This document shows positions 47,140 through 57,990 of a DNA stretch of 64,000 nucleotides, one piece after another. The notes under the pieces were generated by a model. The model was given only the letters and a program-made list of their open reading frames with translations. It was not told where the DNA came from and did not search any database. A program made the translations under genes and the position numbers. The DNA is taken from the NCBI GenBank assembly GCA_037954665.1, contig JBBMOL010000289.1:558001-622000 (forward strand). Direction: 5' to 3'. The stretch comes from Laguncularia racemosa. Its lineage: Eukaryota > Streptophyta > Magnoliopsida > Myrtales > Combretaceae. Numbering within the stretch: the first letter of the stretch is position 1; each line of letters starts with the position of its first letter.

Positions 47140-48178
47140 TAAGTCCTAACTTAGTAATTAAGAATTTAAGCTAGACCTCTCCAAGAGCTTGTGTCATCAT
47201 ATCTGTTGTCTAATCATTTATGGAAACATGAGAAATTCTAAGGAATCTGTTGTTGATGTCATGTCTTGTGAAATGAACATCCACTTCAATATGTTTAGTG
47301 CGATTTTGTAGACATGGATTTTCTGCTATTAGTTGGGTTGATTTGCTATCATAATATAATGTGATAGGTAGCTTTATCAGAATATTAAAATCTTAAAGTT
47401 AGTATGAAGTCAAGAGTAACTCTTTTATTGTTGAAGCCATGCTCCTGTATTTGGCTTTTGTAGAAGATGTCGACACTATGATTTGTTTCTTTATTTTTTA
47501 GGAGATTATCGACGATCCAAGAAATATGTAAAAACTTGTGAGTGATTTTCGATCAACAATGCTTGCTTCCTAGGTTGCATCAAAGTATCTAACTAGAGAT
47601 ATGTGGAAGGAGCGACATAGAATAGTCATCTGTCAAATTATCCTTTTAAATATTTCAAACCATGGATAGCTACTTGAAAGTGTGTTGTTTGAGGTTTGTT
47701 GAAAATTGACTTAGTTATTGTATTGCAAAACATATATCTAGTCTTGTAATAGTTACAACAGCCTCCCTATAATTCTTTTGTAGATTGTTGGGTCTTAAAT
47801 CAACTATCTGTTTCATGATCGAGCTTTAAATGTTCTAGAAATAGTATCTTAGTTGGTTTTGGTGTTGTTAAACCAACATCTTGCAATATATCCAATAGAA
47901 ATTTTCTTTGATTAATCATGAATCCTTGATTGGTTTTGCAAACTTCAATTCCTACGAAGAATTGCACTTCACCAAGATCCTTTATGGTAAAAGCATTGTG
48001 CAAAGCAACTTTCACTTTTTCAATTTCTAATAGTGAAGTTCTTGATATTGGAATGTCATCAACATACATGACCACTACAAGAAATTCATTACTTTGATTC
48101 TTGGTAAATAAAGAATAGTCAATTTTAGATTGTAAAAAAACAAGAGAAGAAATAAATTGAGTAAACTCCTTGTTCCAC
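47140..48178 (-). pseudogene. Copia RT C-terminal half and RNase H
   Basis: From 48178 down, the minus strand reads WNKEFTQFISSLVFLQSKIDY, then VMYVDDIPISR with the YVDD active site (about 48060). KDLGEVQFFVGIEVCKTNQGF and the ILQDVGL motif follow. RNase H follows in broken frames (47790-47140) with LYYDSKSTQLIAENP, KHIEVDVHF and DINNRFLRI. This is the copia polymerase end. The first half of RT is separated at 52825-53140 by the nested insert. Confidence 0.82.
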
Positions 48179-48829
48179 TATATGGAAAATTAAAGAAAAT
48201 AAATAGAATAATAAATACTTATAGGTCGAGGTAGCTAGAGAAATAATTTTGCAACATTAAAAACTTCGAGAAATATATGACAAAAATTCAAATATTGCGA
48301 TGCATAAATATTATTTTAATATTTTGCGATAATAATAGGTTTTAAAACTAAAACAATTAGAAGGAATAACTTGGGCAAAGAAAAGAAGATAACGAACTTA
48401 ACAAATTGAATTATTTGAAATATATTAAATTTAGGAATTGAAGTGATAAAAAAATCTAAATATAAACATATAAACGGATAAATAAAAATAATTGTAAGTC
48501 CTCGAGTAAATTAAATTAAAAGAATAAAGTTTCTAAAACACAATTTTTAAACAATATTAGATTAAATAATGAAATTAATTGAAACTATAGATTTAGGAAT
48601 TTCAAATGAAAGTTTTGAGTAAATATTTATGTCTAGAATAATCAAATTAGTTTAGATGTAAAGTTTCGTAATAAAATACTAAAAATAGAAAATTTAAAAA
48701 TATTGTCATATGCGCACAGAATAATATAATATAATATAATATATAGGAAAGGGGGAGCCGTAGGTTTCAAAAAAAAAAAAAAAGAGTCGGTGGGAGAAGA
48801 AGGAAAAGGATTGGAAATTAAATGTAAAT

Positions 48830-50000
48830 GGATGTATGAGGATGTGTGTGTGTGTGTGCGTGAATGAAGGTGTGTAGTGTATGTGAAGATGGGTGTATGT
48901 GGCACTGGGTGGTGTGTGTGTATGTGTGGTGAGTGTGTGGAGTGAAAGGATGCATGTATGTGTGAGTGAAGGTGTGCGTATGTAAAGGTGTATGTGTGTG
49001 AGTGTGTGTGGCAATGTGTAGGATGTAGGAATATGTGTGTGTGTGTGTGAATGAAGGTGTGTAATGTATGTGAAAATGGGTGTATGTGGTAGTGGGCGGT
49101 GTGTGTGTAGGAATGTGTGTATATGTGTGGGAAAGGAGGAGGCGATTGTGTATATGTGTGGGAAAGGAGGAGGCGAGTGTGTAGTGTGTGAGTATGTGTA
49201 TATGCGTATTGAAATGGTATGTGGTACGGATATGTGAGTGTGGATATGAAAGGTGGGTGTGATGTATATGGAGATGTGTGTGTGTGGGTAATAGTGCATG
49301 GTGTGTGTAGGGATGTGTGTAAGTATAGGTGATGGTATTTAGTGTGTATATAGGTATATGATAGTGTGGTGTGAGGGTGTGTGTATGTGTAGGGAAGGAG
49401 GAACCGTGTGTGTGTAATGCTTGTAAGTATGTGCGTATGTGCATGAGGTGATGTAGGGTGTGCGGCATGTGTGTGTATATTGTGTGTGGTGTACGTGAAA
49501 TGTATATGTGTAGGATAATATGTGGTGTGTGTGAAGGGGGTATATGCATATAGATGGTGTGAGGTGTGTGTGGTTTGGGTGTTTGTGTGTGAATTGCCAT
49601 GCAGCATGTAAAAGTATGTGTGTAAGTATGGAAGTTGAGGATGGTGTATGTGGGATATGTAGTATGAGCATGAGATGATGTATGGGGTGTGAACATGTGT
49701 GTATGGGTATGAAGGTGAATGTAGTGTGTGCGAAGTATGTGGGTGCGTGTGTATTGGTGGTAAAAGGTGTATGTGGAGTATGTGTGTATATGTGTGTCGA
49801 TTGTGAGAGACGCGAATGGAGTATATATGTATGTATGCACTAGTGGTGTGTGTGTGTATGTGGTCTTAAGGAGAAAGGAGGATAATAAAGTGTAGTTGTG
49901 TGTGAGTGTAATTAAATGTATTGTATGATCGTGTGTATATATGTTATTGTGTGTACGTGGTCTGTGGGAACGATTGGTATATGAATGGCGATGGAAGCGT
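48830..50000 (+). repeat. GT-rich, nearly C-free block with minisatellite periodicity
   Basis: The plus strand is mostly TG/GTG/TATG runs with very few C. Longer phrases recur: one including GAATGAAGGTGTGTA at about 48862 and 49049 gives a period near 190 bp, and TGTGTGGGAAAGGAGGAGGCGA occurs twice near 49132 and 49156. The long minus-strand reading frames here are His/Thr/Tyr-rich artefacts of this repeat. Confidence 0.9.
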
Positions 50001-51485
50001 GAGTGAGGATGAAAACCCGTAGAAAGGATGGGGAACCCCGTAGGTGGAATTATTAACAAAGGAGAGAAGAAAGAAGGTGATACAAAAACTTTAAGGATTG
50101 CTAAATCCTGCGGGTCATCCTACAAGTAGATCATTGAAAGACATTAAGACAAATTGATAAGCGAAAGGTTCAAAGATGTTTCATGGAAAGAAGAAGCATT
50201 GTGGTAGTGTAGATGGTGAAGGGAATGATTCAAGCAACATCTAAGATGATGGCGCGGGGGATATTTGGAATGAAATGGATTTCACAATGGAATGTTCAAA
50301 GGATGTTGAGGAAGATCATTCTTGGCCAAATGTCCTAATGCAAGACCTTCAGTTGTCCCTTCTAAGGGTATCTTGCATACATGGAAGAAGGAATTTCAAA
50401 TTTGGTAGATCGAAGACATTCAATTGCTCAACTTTTACACAAGGAAAGCAGATAGTCGATCAAAGCAACTTGGGTTATTGGAAGCAATGATTCGTAGGAA
50501 TGTCATTCCTTTTGGAACCCTGTATCAGAATCACGTTGAAGAAGTATTCAACGTTTGAATCTTATTCGCCCAAAGTTCCTTGAGGAGACTTCATGCCTTG
50601 CCATCTAATGTAAGATGAGTAGAGTACACATATTAGGTGCTAGGAAACTACCAAAGTCAAGTGGAGATGCGACTTTCTATGATTAAGTTGAGGAAGCATC
50701 ATAGGACACTAATTTCAAGAGGAAAGCAAAGGAGTTACTTGCTAGAATCGCTTGACTCTGACTAGGACTATGACGACCCTAAGCAGGTGAATGGGAAACT
50801 TAATGATATGCTACCATGTTGTGTTGTATGTTGATTGCTATGCATGTGAAATTGTTGTTTGTTGTGTTTGCAATTTAATGTGATTATTGCTAAGTTGAGT
50901 CATAGTGGGGATTGACGAGTTAGGGAAAAAGTCATAAAGAATATAGTGGATGGTATGATATGAGGGTTTATATGTCGTTACCTTAATGTAGCACCTAGTA
51001 CCATATTGCTAGTGCTATAACCACAAGCTTAACCCATGATTTGAAATTGTTTTCTTCCAAATCAAACTAGAGCATAGAAACCTAGCTTTTCCTTCTAGAG
51101 CTATCGAGCAGGTGTGCTTAGTTGGAATAGGGTCTATAGATGTCATTATGTATACAAGTCAGAGTCGATTCCTGAATGTGTACATATACCTAGGTAAACT
51201 TATTTTCCTATTATATCTACACAATACATTCATGAACCCAATAATATAAATCATGAGTGAAATCTTAATTTTACAACTCAACGATCGTATTTTCTTGCCC
51301 TCTTAAGTACTCAAGGGAAAGTGTTTAGTAAATTGTCTTTAATTAAAGATGTGTCATGAACATATATATATGTAGATATGTATATATATATTATACACAA
51401 ATGTCTTGAGGACATCAAAAGGAAAATACGAGATGACCTTATTGGCTCTCGAAAGTGTGAATAATAGAGCACTTGAGAAGTGCGA

Positions 51486-51700
51486 TGACATAGAGGTGTA
51501 AAAAATGATGAGTGTAAATCAATCCCGAGTGGTTGGTTTGACATTTAAGACAAATGACACAGAGGTGTTAGAGATGATGATTGTAAATCAACCTTGAGTA
51601 GTTGGTTTGACATTTAAGACAAATGACACAGAGGTGTTAGAGATGATGATTGTAAATCAACCTCGAGTGGTTGGTTTGACATTTAAAAGAAATGGCATAA
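51486..51700. repeat. 69-bp tandem repeat, about three copies
   Basis: The word GACATTTAAGACAAATGACA recurs at 69-base spacing (starting points 51541, 51610 and 51679 for ACATTT), with GGTTGGTTTG and TGTAAATCAA in each unit. Confidence 0.93.
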
Positions 51701-52824
51701 AGAGGTATCGAGTTAATTTAATCTGTTGTAAGACTGGATAGTCTATGTCCGCGGGGTCTGAATTCAGTGTCGGTTTGTGTGATAAGAAAGGTAGGATCTT
51801 TGTTGTTGTGGTGAGTGTGAAATGAGATGCTCAATAGTTACTTCATTGTTTGAATGAGAATTGATTGTGATTGTATATGCTGTTTGATTACCTTAAATCA
51901 ATTAACTAAGGAAGTGGACTTGATTAAAACTAGACATGCATTTTCACGAGACATTGCATGAGATTGAAGGTTATCATTGCTATAGGATGTATCGGAAGTA
52001 ATCAAGAGGATCGTTGTTATGCTAAATGCGAACTAAGTGATTAGGGGATTGTCGTGCCTTGATGGTTCCGAGTCTGGCCTGTCCTCAAGGGTTTTGCTCC
52101 GTCTGGTGTAAAGAGGCATAGGAGCGTTCACTGTTGAGTTAAGAAGATATCATAATTAACAAAGTGATAAGATAAATAAATCGGGTAATGACCTTGGCAC
52201 TGATGGTGACTTCAGAATTCCTAACCGAGGTCGGGGGGGGTAACCTAAACTCACGTTGGTTACGGAAGACCACGTGAGATGCTACATTCATATAGTTTCT
52301 CATGCATAATATATGTTTGATAACTTGATTTGAATTTGCTTGTATGTACGTAGTATTGAAAGTGTTATCATCCCATTCACTAAGCCATAGTGTGCTCACC
52401 CCCTTAGAGACTTTTTTGTAGGTAGCAATTACGAAAGTTCAGGATGGGATAAGATATGAAGTGTTGAGAGTTTTAGAAGACCAAAATAACAAAGTAAGAA
52501 TTGTGAAGGATAAATTTACTTAGATGAAATGTTAGGACCCTCATGTAAATAGAATTTGAAATTGAGAAACCTAGGGTTTATCTTATTTTACTGATTGGTA
52601 GGGAATATCGATTCTCCTTGATCATGGTTGACCGTGGGATACGGGATCCATAGTTGTATTTTATTATCTACTTATATGTATTATGATTAGTTGTAAATAC
52701 AATTATTTATTTAGAGTCTTATGATCTTTGACTCGTAAGACGATCATCATATAATGGGTGCACATGTGCCATGATGATTTTAGCGGAGACTTCTAGGCCC
52801 CCATTCGGGGCGTGACAAAAAAAA

Positions 52825-53376
52825 AAAACCATTTAAAAATGCATTGTTCACATCAAATTGGTGAATATGCTAAGACTTTGTAGTTACTAATGCCAACACC
52901 ATTTGAATTGTTGTTAATTTTACAACAAGAGAAGACATGTGTATATAATCAATTCCTTCAATTTGATTGTATCCTTTTGCAACTAATCTTGCTTTGTATT
53001 TTTCTATTGAGCCATCTACTTTGTATTTAATTTTATATATCCATTTAGATCCAATGGTTTTCTTTCCTTGTAGTAAGCCTACTAACTCCTAGGTTTGATT
53101 AGCTTTTAGAGTTAAAATTTCTTTATCTATGGCCTCTATCTACTTATAATCATTCTTAGCTTCTTGATAGTTATGTAGTTCATGGATAGATAAAACATTG
53201 ACTAGTGAGGCTATATAGTCTTTAGGAAATCGGTTTAAAGTATCTGAATTGAAAAGGGGATACAAGTTACTAGAAGTTCTTGATTCACATAAAGGAACTG
53301 AATTTGCATTATGTAAGAAATCAAAAAGCCAAGTTGGAGTTTTCCTTTCCCTAAAAGATCTCCTAAGTGAATCCAA
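52825..53376 (-). pseudogene. Copia RT N-terminal part
   Basis: The minus strand reads RRSFRERKTPTWLFDF, then after a stop KTIGSKWIYKIKYKVDGSIEKYKARLVAKGYNQ, YTHMSSLVVKLTTIQMVLALV and FDVNNAFLNG. This is the standard start of copia RT. It is interrupted at about 52820 by the nested insert. Confidence 0.82.
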
Positions 53377-53874
53377 GCTTTCAATATTTTCTTGATTTGT
53401 AATATTAGCTTGCCTAGTTGAAATAGAAGGTACATCAACTTTATGTTTATTATAATAACCTTTTGATGGAAATTGTAATACAAAATAATAAAAAATTTCA
53501 TCTAAATCCTATAGTTTTAAGCTCAGAATATAAAGGTGATTTATTGAACGAAACCTGATATGGGGATTTCCAATGTAATTTGTGTGTAGGCATCTTATTT
53601 ATTAAAGAAGTTGTAGCAAGAATACATTCTTCCAAGAATTTTTTTGGTAAATTAGCATGTAATTTGATAGCCCTTGTAGTTTCAACTAAATGTCAATATT
53701 TCCTTTACACTACACCATTTTGTTCAAGAGTGTATATGGTTGTTCTTTGATGAACTATTCCATTATTCTTAAAAAACTATTGATACTCAAGTGAAAGAAA
53801 GTCATTCCCATTATCATTACGAATATATTTAGGAGTAACATCAAAAGAATTTTTAATATAGGATATAAAATGTG

Positions 53875-54270
53875 TTAGAGTAGGAATACTTGATGCTTAT
53901 TTTGTATAAAAAATGTCCAAGTTACTCTACTCAAATCATCCACTATTGTTAAAAAATATTTTGCACCAGTAATTGAATGTGAATTATAAGGTCCCCAAAC
54001 ATCAATATGAATGAGCTCAAAGATATAAGAGGATAAAGAATCACTAAGAGGAAATGACAAACGATGGGATTTTTCCTTTTTACAAGTATCACGGCAAAAA
54101 ATATCATCATCAATTGAAGGACAATTTGGAATGTGTTTTAATTTCGAAATAGAAATATGTCCTAGTCTAGTGTGTAAAAGTTCTAATGATGGATTATTTG
54201 AAGCATTACATGAGGAAGACATATCAATAGGATCTAACTTTGATTCTATTTTCATGACATACAATCCTCT
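53875..54270 (-). pseudogene. Copia pre-integrase and integrase start
   Basis: An open stretch of 129 residues reads LLHTRLGHISISKLKH with CRDTCKKEKSHR (HHCC zinc domain), then LIHIDVWGPYNSHSITGAKYFLTIVDDLSR, with the first catalytic Asp in HIDVWGPY. The remaining core (53400-53870) is in broken frames with recognisable pieces. Confidence 0.82.
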
Positions 54271-54576
54271 CTTAGCATTTGCTTGAGCAATGATCTTTCT
54301 AGTTTTCTGATCCTGAAATATACAATTTTTTGAATGAAATGAAACAATTATATCAATTCCAGATATTAGCTTACTAATTGATCATAAATTGTAGTGGAAA
54401 TCTGATACGAGAAGACATTATTAAGATTCACATGTTCATTCAAATATACTTTGTCGATCACAGATATTTCCTTAATAGTTCCATTGGGCAATTTTATACG
54501 AATAAGGTCTTTGAAATTTTTTAATTAGTTAAAATATTTGAAAATGGAATCATGTGATTAGATGCACCAGTATTTA

Positions 54577-54950
54577 CTATCCATTCACACTAGTTTGATG
54601 AAAAGATGCTACAAAAGAATAAGAGTTTGAAGCTTGACTTGCAAAATTTATTAATGAAAAGTCCAAGCTTTCTATTCTTGATGCATTTTTCTCTTTCATC
54701 ATTCGAAAAACTTCATGCCATATTTTTGAAATTAATACATTCTCTTTTGTCTCTTGACTTGCTTTGTTTGGATCAAGAATGACTTCTAAAGGATTATTTG
54801 ATTCTTGATTTGTATGCCCTACAAATTTTGTAATTTTCTTTTCTTTGTTTCCTTTGTACCATTCTGGATACCTAATTATTTCAAAGCAAGAATCAACCAA
54901 ATGCTCGGATTTTTTACAATATAAACAAACAAGTTTTGTTCATAGTTTAA
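54577..54950 (-). pseudogene. Copia gag zinc knuckle region
   Basis: The zinc knuckle CLYCKKSEHLVDSC (C-x2-C-x4-H-x4-C) lies at about 54890-54935. FEIIRYPEWYKGN follows, the usual continuation in copia gag. The rest is a Lys/Asn-rich linker toward the protease, which is not clearly readable. Confidence 0.75.
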
Positions 54951-55477
54951 TTCTTTTTTCCCTTCTATCACCTTCATCATGTCTCTAATGTGCTTTAACT
55001 AGACACGAGGATGCTTCATCATTTTGAATTAGACTACCGAAAATTTGTTTCTATTTTTCTACTTGGAAGACCAAATAGTGGGCTTTACTCATAGATGGTA
55101 ATGGTTCTAAAGAAAATATATGACTCCTTACATTTTTATATGCTTCGTTTAATTCCATCAGGAATCACAGTAATCTGTTTCTGTTCTCCATGTCTACAAT
55201 TTTGGATACAACATTACAAGAATAATTTCCTAAAGCTCCACAGGCGCATTCTGGAAGTGCATTCATGCTATTTAATTCATCTTATTGTTTCTTTAATCTA
55301 TTGTAATATACAGTGGTTAAATATTTCCTCGCCTTAAGTTTATAATCTTGTGTTGAAGTTGGAACAATAAAGGTTCGTTGTTTGCTCAAATATTTCATAG
55401 ATATCATCTTAGAGTTCTTTAGCACAATGTATGTACATGAAGCCTTTTAATAACTCTTTTATCATTGAATTAAGGAT

Positions 55478-55738
55478 CTAGCACCTTATCATATAGTTGT
55501 AACAAATCCATCTTTGTAAATCAATTAAGTCTTCTACAGGTTTTATGTATGTTCCATCAATAAATCCGAGTTTTGATTTGGCACCCAAAGCAAGTTTTAT
55601 CCAGTGACTCCATCCTAAGAAGTTAGTTCCATTAAAAATGATACTCACATTGATAGAACCTGGATTATCTGATCCTAAAAGGTAAAGTGGATTGTTATAA
55701 GAAAATTCCATTTGTTGATTTGAGAAATTCATATTCAT
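55478..55738 (-). pseudogene. Copia gag N-terminus
   Basis: Start ATG at 55738, 64 bases after the primer site. It reads NPLYLLGSDNPGSINVS, then GWSHWIKLALGAKSKLGFIDGTYIKP, the conserved start of copia gag in plants, and ends at a stop at 55478. Further gag pieces follow in broken frames. Confidence 0.82.
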
Positions 55739-55815
55739 CTTGATTCAGTTTCAATCAGTAATGATTTGGATTTTTTAGAAGATCTTTTCTAAGAATTCGA
55801 TGTGCTATAATACCA

Positions 55816-56113
55816 TGTTAACGATCAAAGTATTTACAATGTTCTTGATCAATTCAAGAAACAGAATAAAAGGTGTTGTTGAAGAATTCTAGAGGAACAG
55901 TTTCCCTTGAAGAAGAAATTCTAAAATTAGAAACTTTTATTCAATGAAGTAATTATGTAAATGTTAGTTATTTTAGTTATACAATACTTCTATTTATATC
56001 TATTCCTAATGGAATTATGTTGTAAATATACGACATAAAGTAATTTTACTAATTTATTATTTTACTATATTTTATTGTATATTACTACATGTAACTTATA
56101 AAAAATATTAACA
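55816..56113 (-). repeat. 5' LTR of the copia element
   Basis: Pairs with 46826-47116. The minus-strand primer site TGGTATTATAGCAC (55815-55802) directly follows it, a variant of the initiator-Met site. Confidence 0.9.
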
Positions 56114-56118
56114 CAAAT

Positions 56119-56505
56119 GTATCTTAAGTTTACAATGATCTAGATCCACAACTAAAACATACACTATGGCATCAATAAGATGAAATATGTAGCAAGATTG
56201 GGTAAAAACATTAGCTATGTGTAGGGGATTTCAATGTCATAATGTTCACCTATGAGAAAGAGGGAGGGGCTCCTAAATACACCAGATTGATAGAGAGGTT
56301 CAATAGTATGACAATGAAGGTAGATTTAAATGATTTGGGATTACAAGAGACTAACCTTTACTTGGTGGAACAAAAGAGAGGGAGAAGGGTTGGTTATGGA
56401 AAGGACAGACAGAGCTCTTACCTCAAGCGCATTTCTCCAATGCTACTTATTGACGAAAGTCCTCTCTAGTGAAGTGATGGCTCGGACCATGTGGCATTGG
56501 TGGTT
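56119..56505 (+). pseudogene. LINE ORF2 endonuclease, second half
   Basis: After the copia target copy the LINE resumes. GDFNVIMFTYEKEGGAP (about 56226-56276) is the conserved GDFN motif of the endonuclease. FTWWNKREGEGLVMERTDRAL follows in the next frame, where one-base shifts interrupt it. It ends at the LTR unit beginning 56506; its last ~95 bases are repeated after that unit. Confidence 0.8.
56410..56505. repeat. Long flanking direct repeat, left copy
   Basis: LINE sequence from CAGAGCTCTTACCTC to GGCATTGGTGGTT, repeated at 57901-57990 after the LTR unit. The copies differ by several substitutions and a 6-base gap. Confidence 0.85.
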
Positions 56506-57902
56506 TGATAAATGATTAATAGAATATATTTGTAAACAAGATTTTTGACAAATTCATTGAAATTATAAGAATTTTAAAGAAATATGCTACTTAATTGAGT
56601 AGTATTTTAATTTTAGGATTAATACATTCTTTAATCAACAAAGGAAGAAAATAAGTCAAGTTTCACGGGATTTGAAGTTAAAATGAAGAAATTATAAGTG
56701 TTTGAAGATCAACACAGTTAGTTAACATAGTCATGTTGATAATGAAGAAGAAAAAAAATCAAGAAAGATACATGAGGAAACAACACGACCGTATTAGCAA
56801 TCTTGTAACTTTCGGAGCACTTAAAGCCAAACATGACTATGTAACACGATCATGTTGAATTAATGCAACATAACCTAACAACATGACCGTGTTGGGGTCA
56901 TGTTAGTTGTATCTTCCCCAGATCTGGATACATTTGAAAGATTTAAGTTGAACACGACCTGAACATGACCGTGTTGAAGGGTTATATTGAGTTCGACAAC
57001 TATGTAATATAAATACCAGATATAAAACCTAAATGAAAAGGAGGAAAGAGAGAGAGTTTTTGACAGACAAAGGAGAGAGTTTTCAAGTGGATGAAGAGAA
57101 GAACCTTTTGAAGCTAGAGAATATTGAAGATCAATTGTACACTTTGGAAGTGCAAGAATAGATTTCTACAAGGGTTTTTCTTTTTATTATGAGTTATTTT
57201 GATTTTATTATCAGATTTTGTCTCATAATGATAGCTTAATTTCTTTTAGTATCTAGATTTGTGAAACTTTATATTTATTATGTAATTTTATTTCAATTAT
57301 TATTGAATGGATTCTTTATTTTCTTAATTCAATTATGCATATTCTTCATTGTATAAAATTGGTCTTTCTAGATTATCTATTTCTAATTATTGATATTATA
57401 CGGGTAGATTGAAAAATTACTTATAATTAGATCTAGCATAATTAAAAAGAGTTACATGCAAACCTAGAGGTAGGATGACATAAATTTTTTGAATTAGGGT
57501 CAAACTTAATTAAGGAATTCAAATATCAATAATGCAATCTTAGGGGTTTTAATTAGAGAGAGATCTTAATTAATTAACTTATGATTAGAAATTAATAATC
57601 TTGAGAAAGATATTAATTTGATTACGGAATTCCTATGATCAAGAAAATAAAAATGAAATTGGAATTAACTCTAACAAATTATATATTATTTTATGTATTC
57701 TTACAATATTAATTTAAATTCTTTAGTATATCTACTTTCTTTCCGTTGTTTTAATCATTATTAGTTAAATAGTTTGAATTTCTTAGTTAATTAATAACAT
57801 TTTAATTTGACGATTAAATAATAAAATCTTAGTTAATATTAGTAATTATAGTCTTTGTGGGACAACATTCGTAATTAATCCACTATATTACATTAATAGA
57901 CA
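56506..57902 (+). mobile_element. Solo LTR-like unit, Tat/Athila style, in the LINE
   Basis: Starts TGATAAAT, ends ATTAATAGACA, with TATAAATA near 57009 on the plus strand. Motifs such as ACACGACCG, CACGATCATGTT and ATGACCGTGTT lie upstream of the TATA box (56785-56990). The end phrase CTTTGTGGGACAACATTCG is typical of large gypsy LTRs. No primer site or internal region follows. Instead of a 5-bp duplication it is flanked by a ~90-bp direct repeat of LINE sequence. Confidence 0.68.
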
Positions 57903-57990
57903 GATCTCTTACCTCAAGCACATTTCTCCAATGCTACTTGTTGACAAAAGTCCTCTATAGTGAAGTTCGAACCATGTGGCATTGGTGGTT
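57901..57990. repeat. Long flanking direct repeat, right copy
   Basis: CAGATCTCTTACCTC to GGCATTGGTGGTT. The LINE reading continues directly after it (KKGGKRFRFKSMWTTLEDCK), so this or the left copy is the extra one. Confidence 0.85.

Larger units (their letters stand above)
48179..52818 (+). mobile_element. LTR-like, GT-rich insert nested in the copia RT
   Basis: It interrupts copia RT between NNAFLNG (52825) and WNKEFTQF (48178). It ends GGGGCGTGACA, a common end of long plant gypsy LTRs, followed by 12 A residues. Near the right end GTGCTCACCCCCTTAGAGAC and TGTAGGTAG phrases are also LTR-like. It may be one long solo LTR starting about 48184 (TGGAAAATTAAAG), but the flanks give no matching target duplication. 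It contains a GT-rich block and 69-bp repeats. No protein was recognised inside. Confidence 0.5.
46826..56113 (-). mobile_element. Ty1/copia retrotransposon inserted in the LINE
   Basis: LTRs of 291 bp (46826-47116) and 298 bp (55816-56113) begin TG(C/T)TAA and end ATTAA(T/C)A, with target duplication CAAAT (46821-46825 and 56114-56118). The minus-strand order is primer site, gag, zinc knuckle, integrase, RT and RNase H; integrase before RT defines copia. A 4.6-kb foreign segment (48179-52818) splits the RT and seems to have removed about 40 codons of it. Stops and shifts throughout show the element is inactive. Confidence 0.92.

Noticed and set aside
48818..50059. 413-codon minus-strand reading frame rich in His, Thr, Tyr
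   Set aside because: It is the translation of a GT-rich repeat. Overlapping long frames exist in the other phases with the same composition, and no domain is visible.
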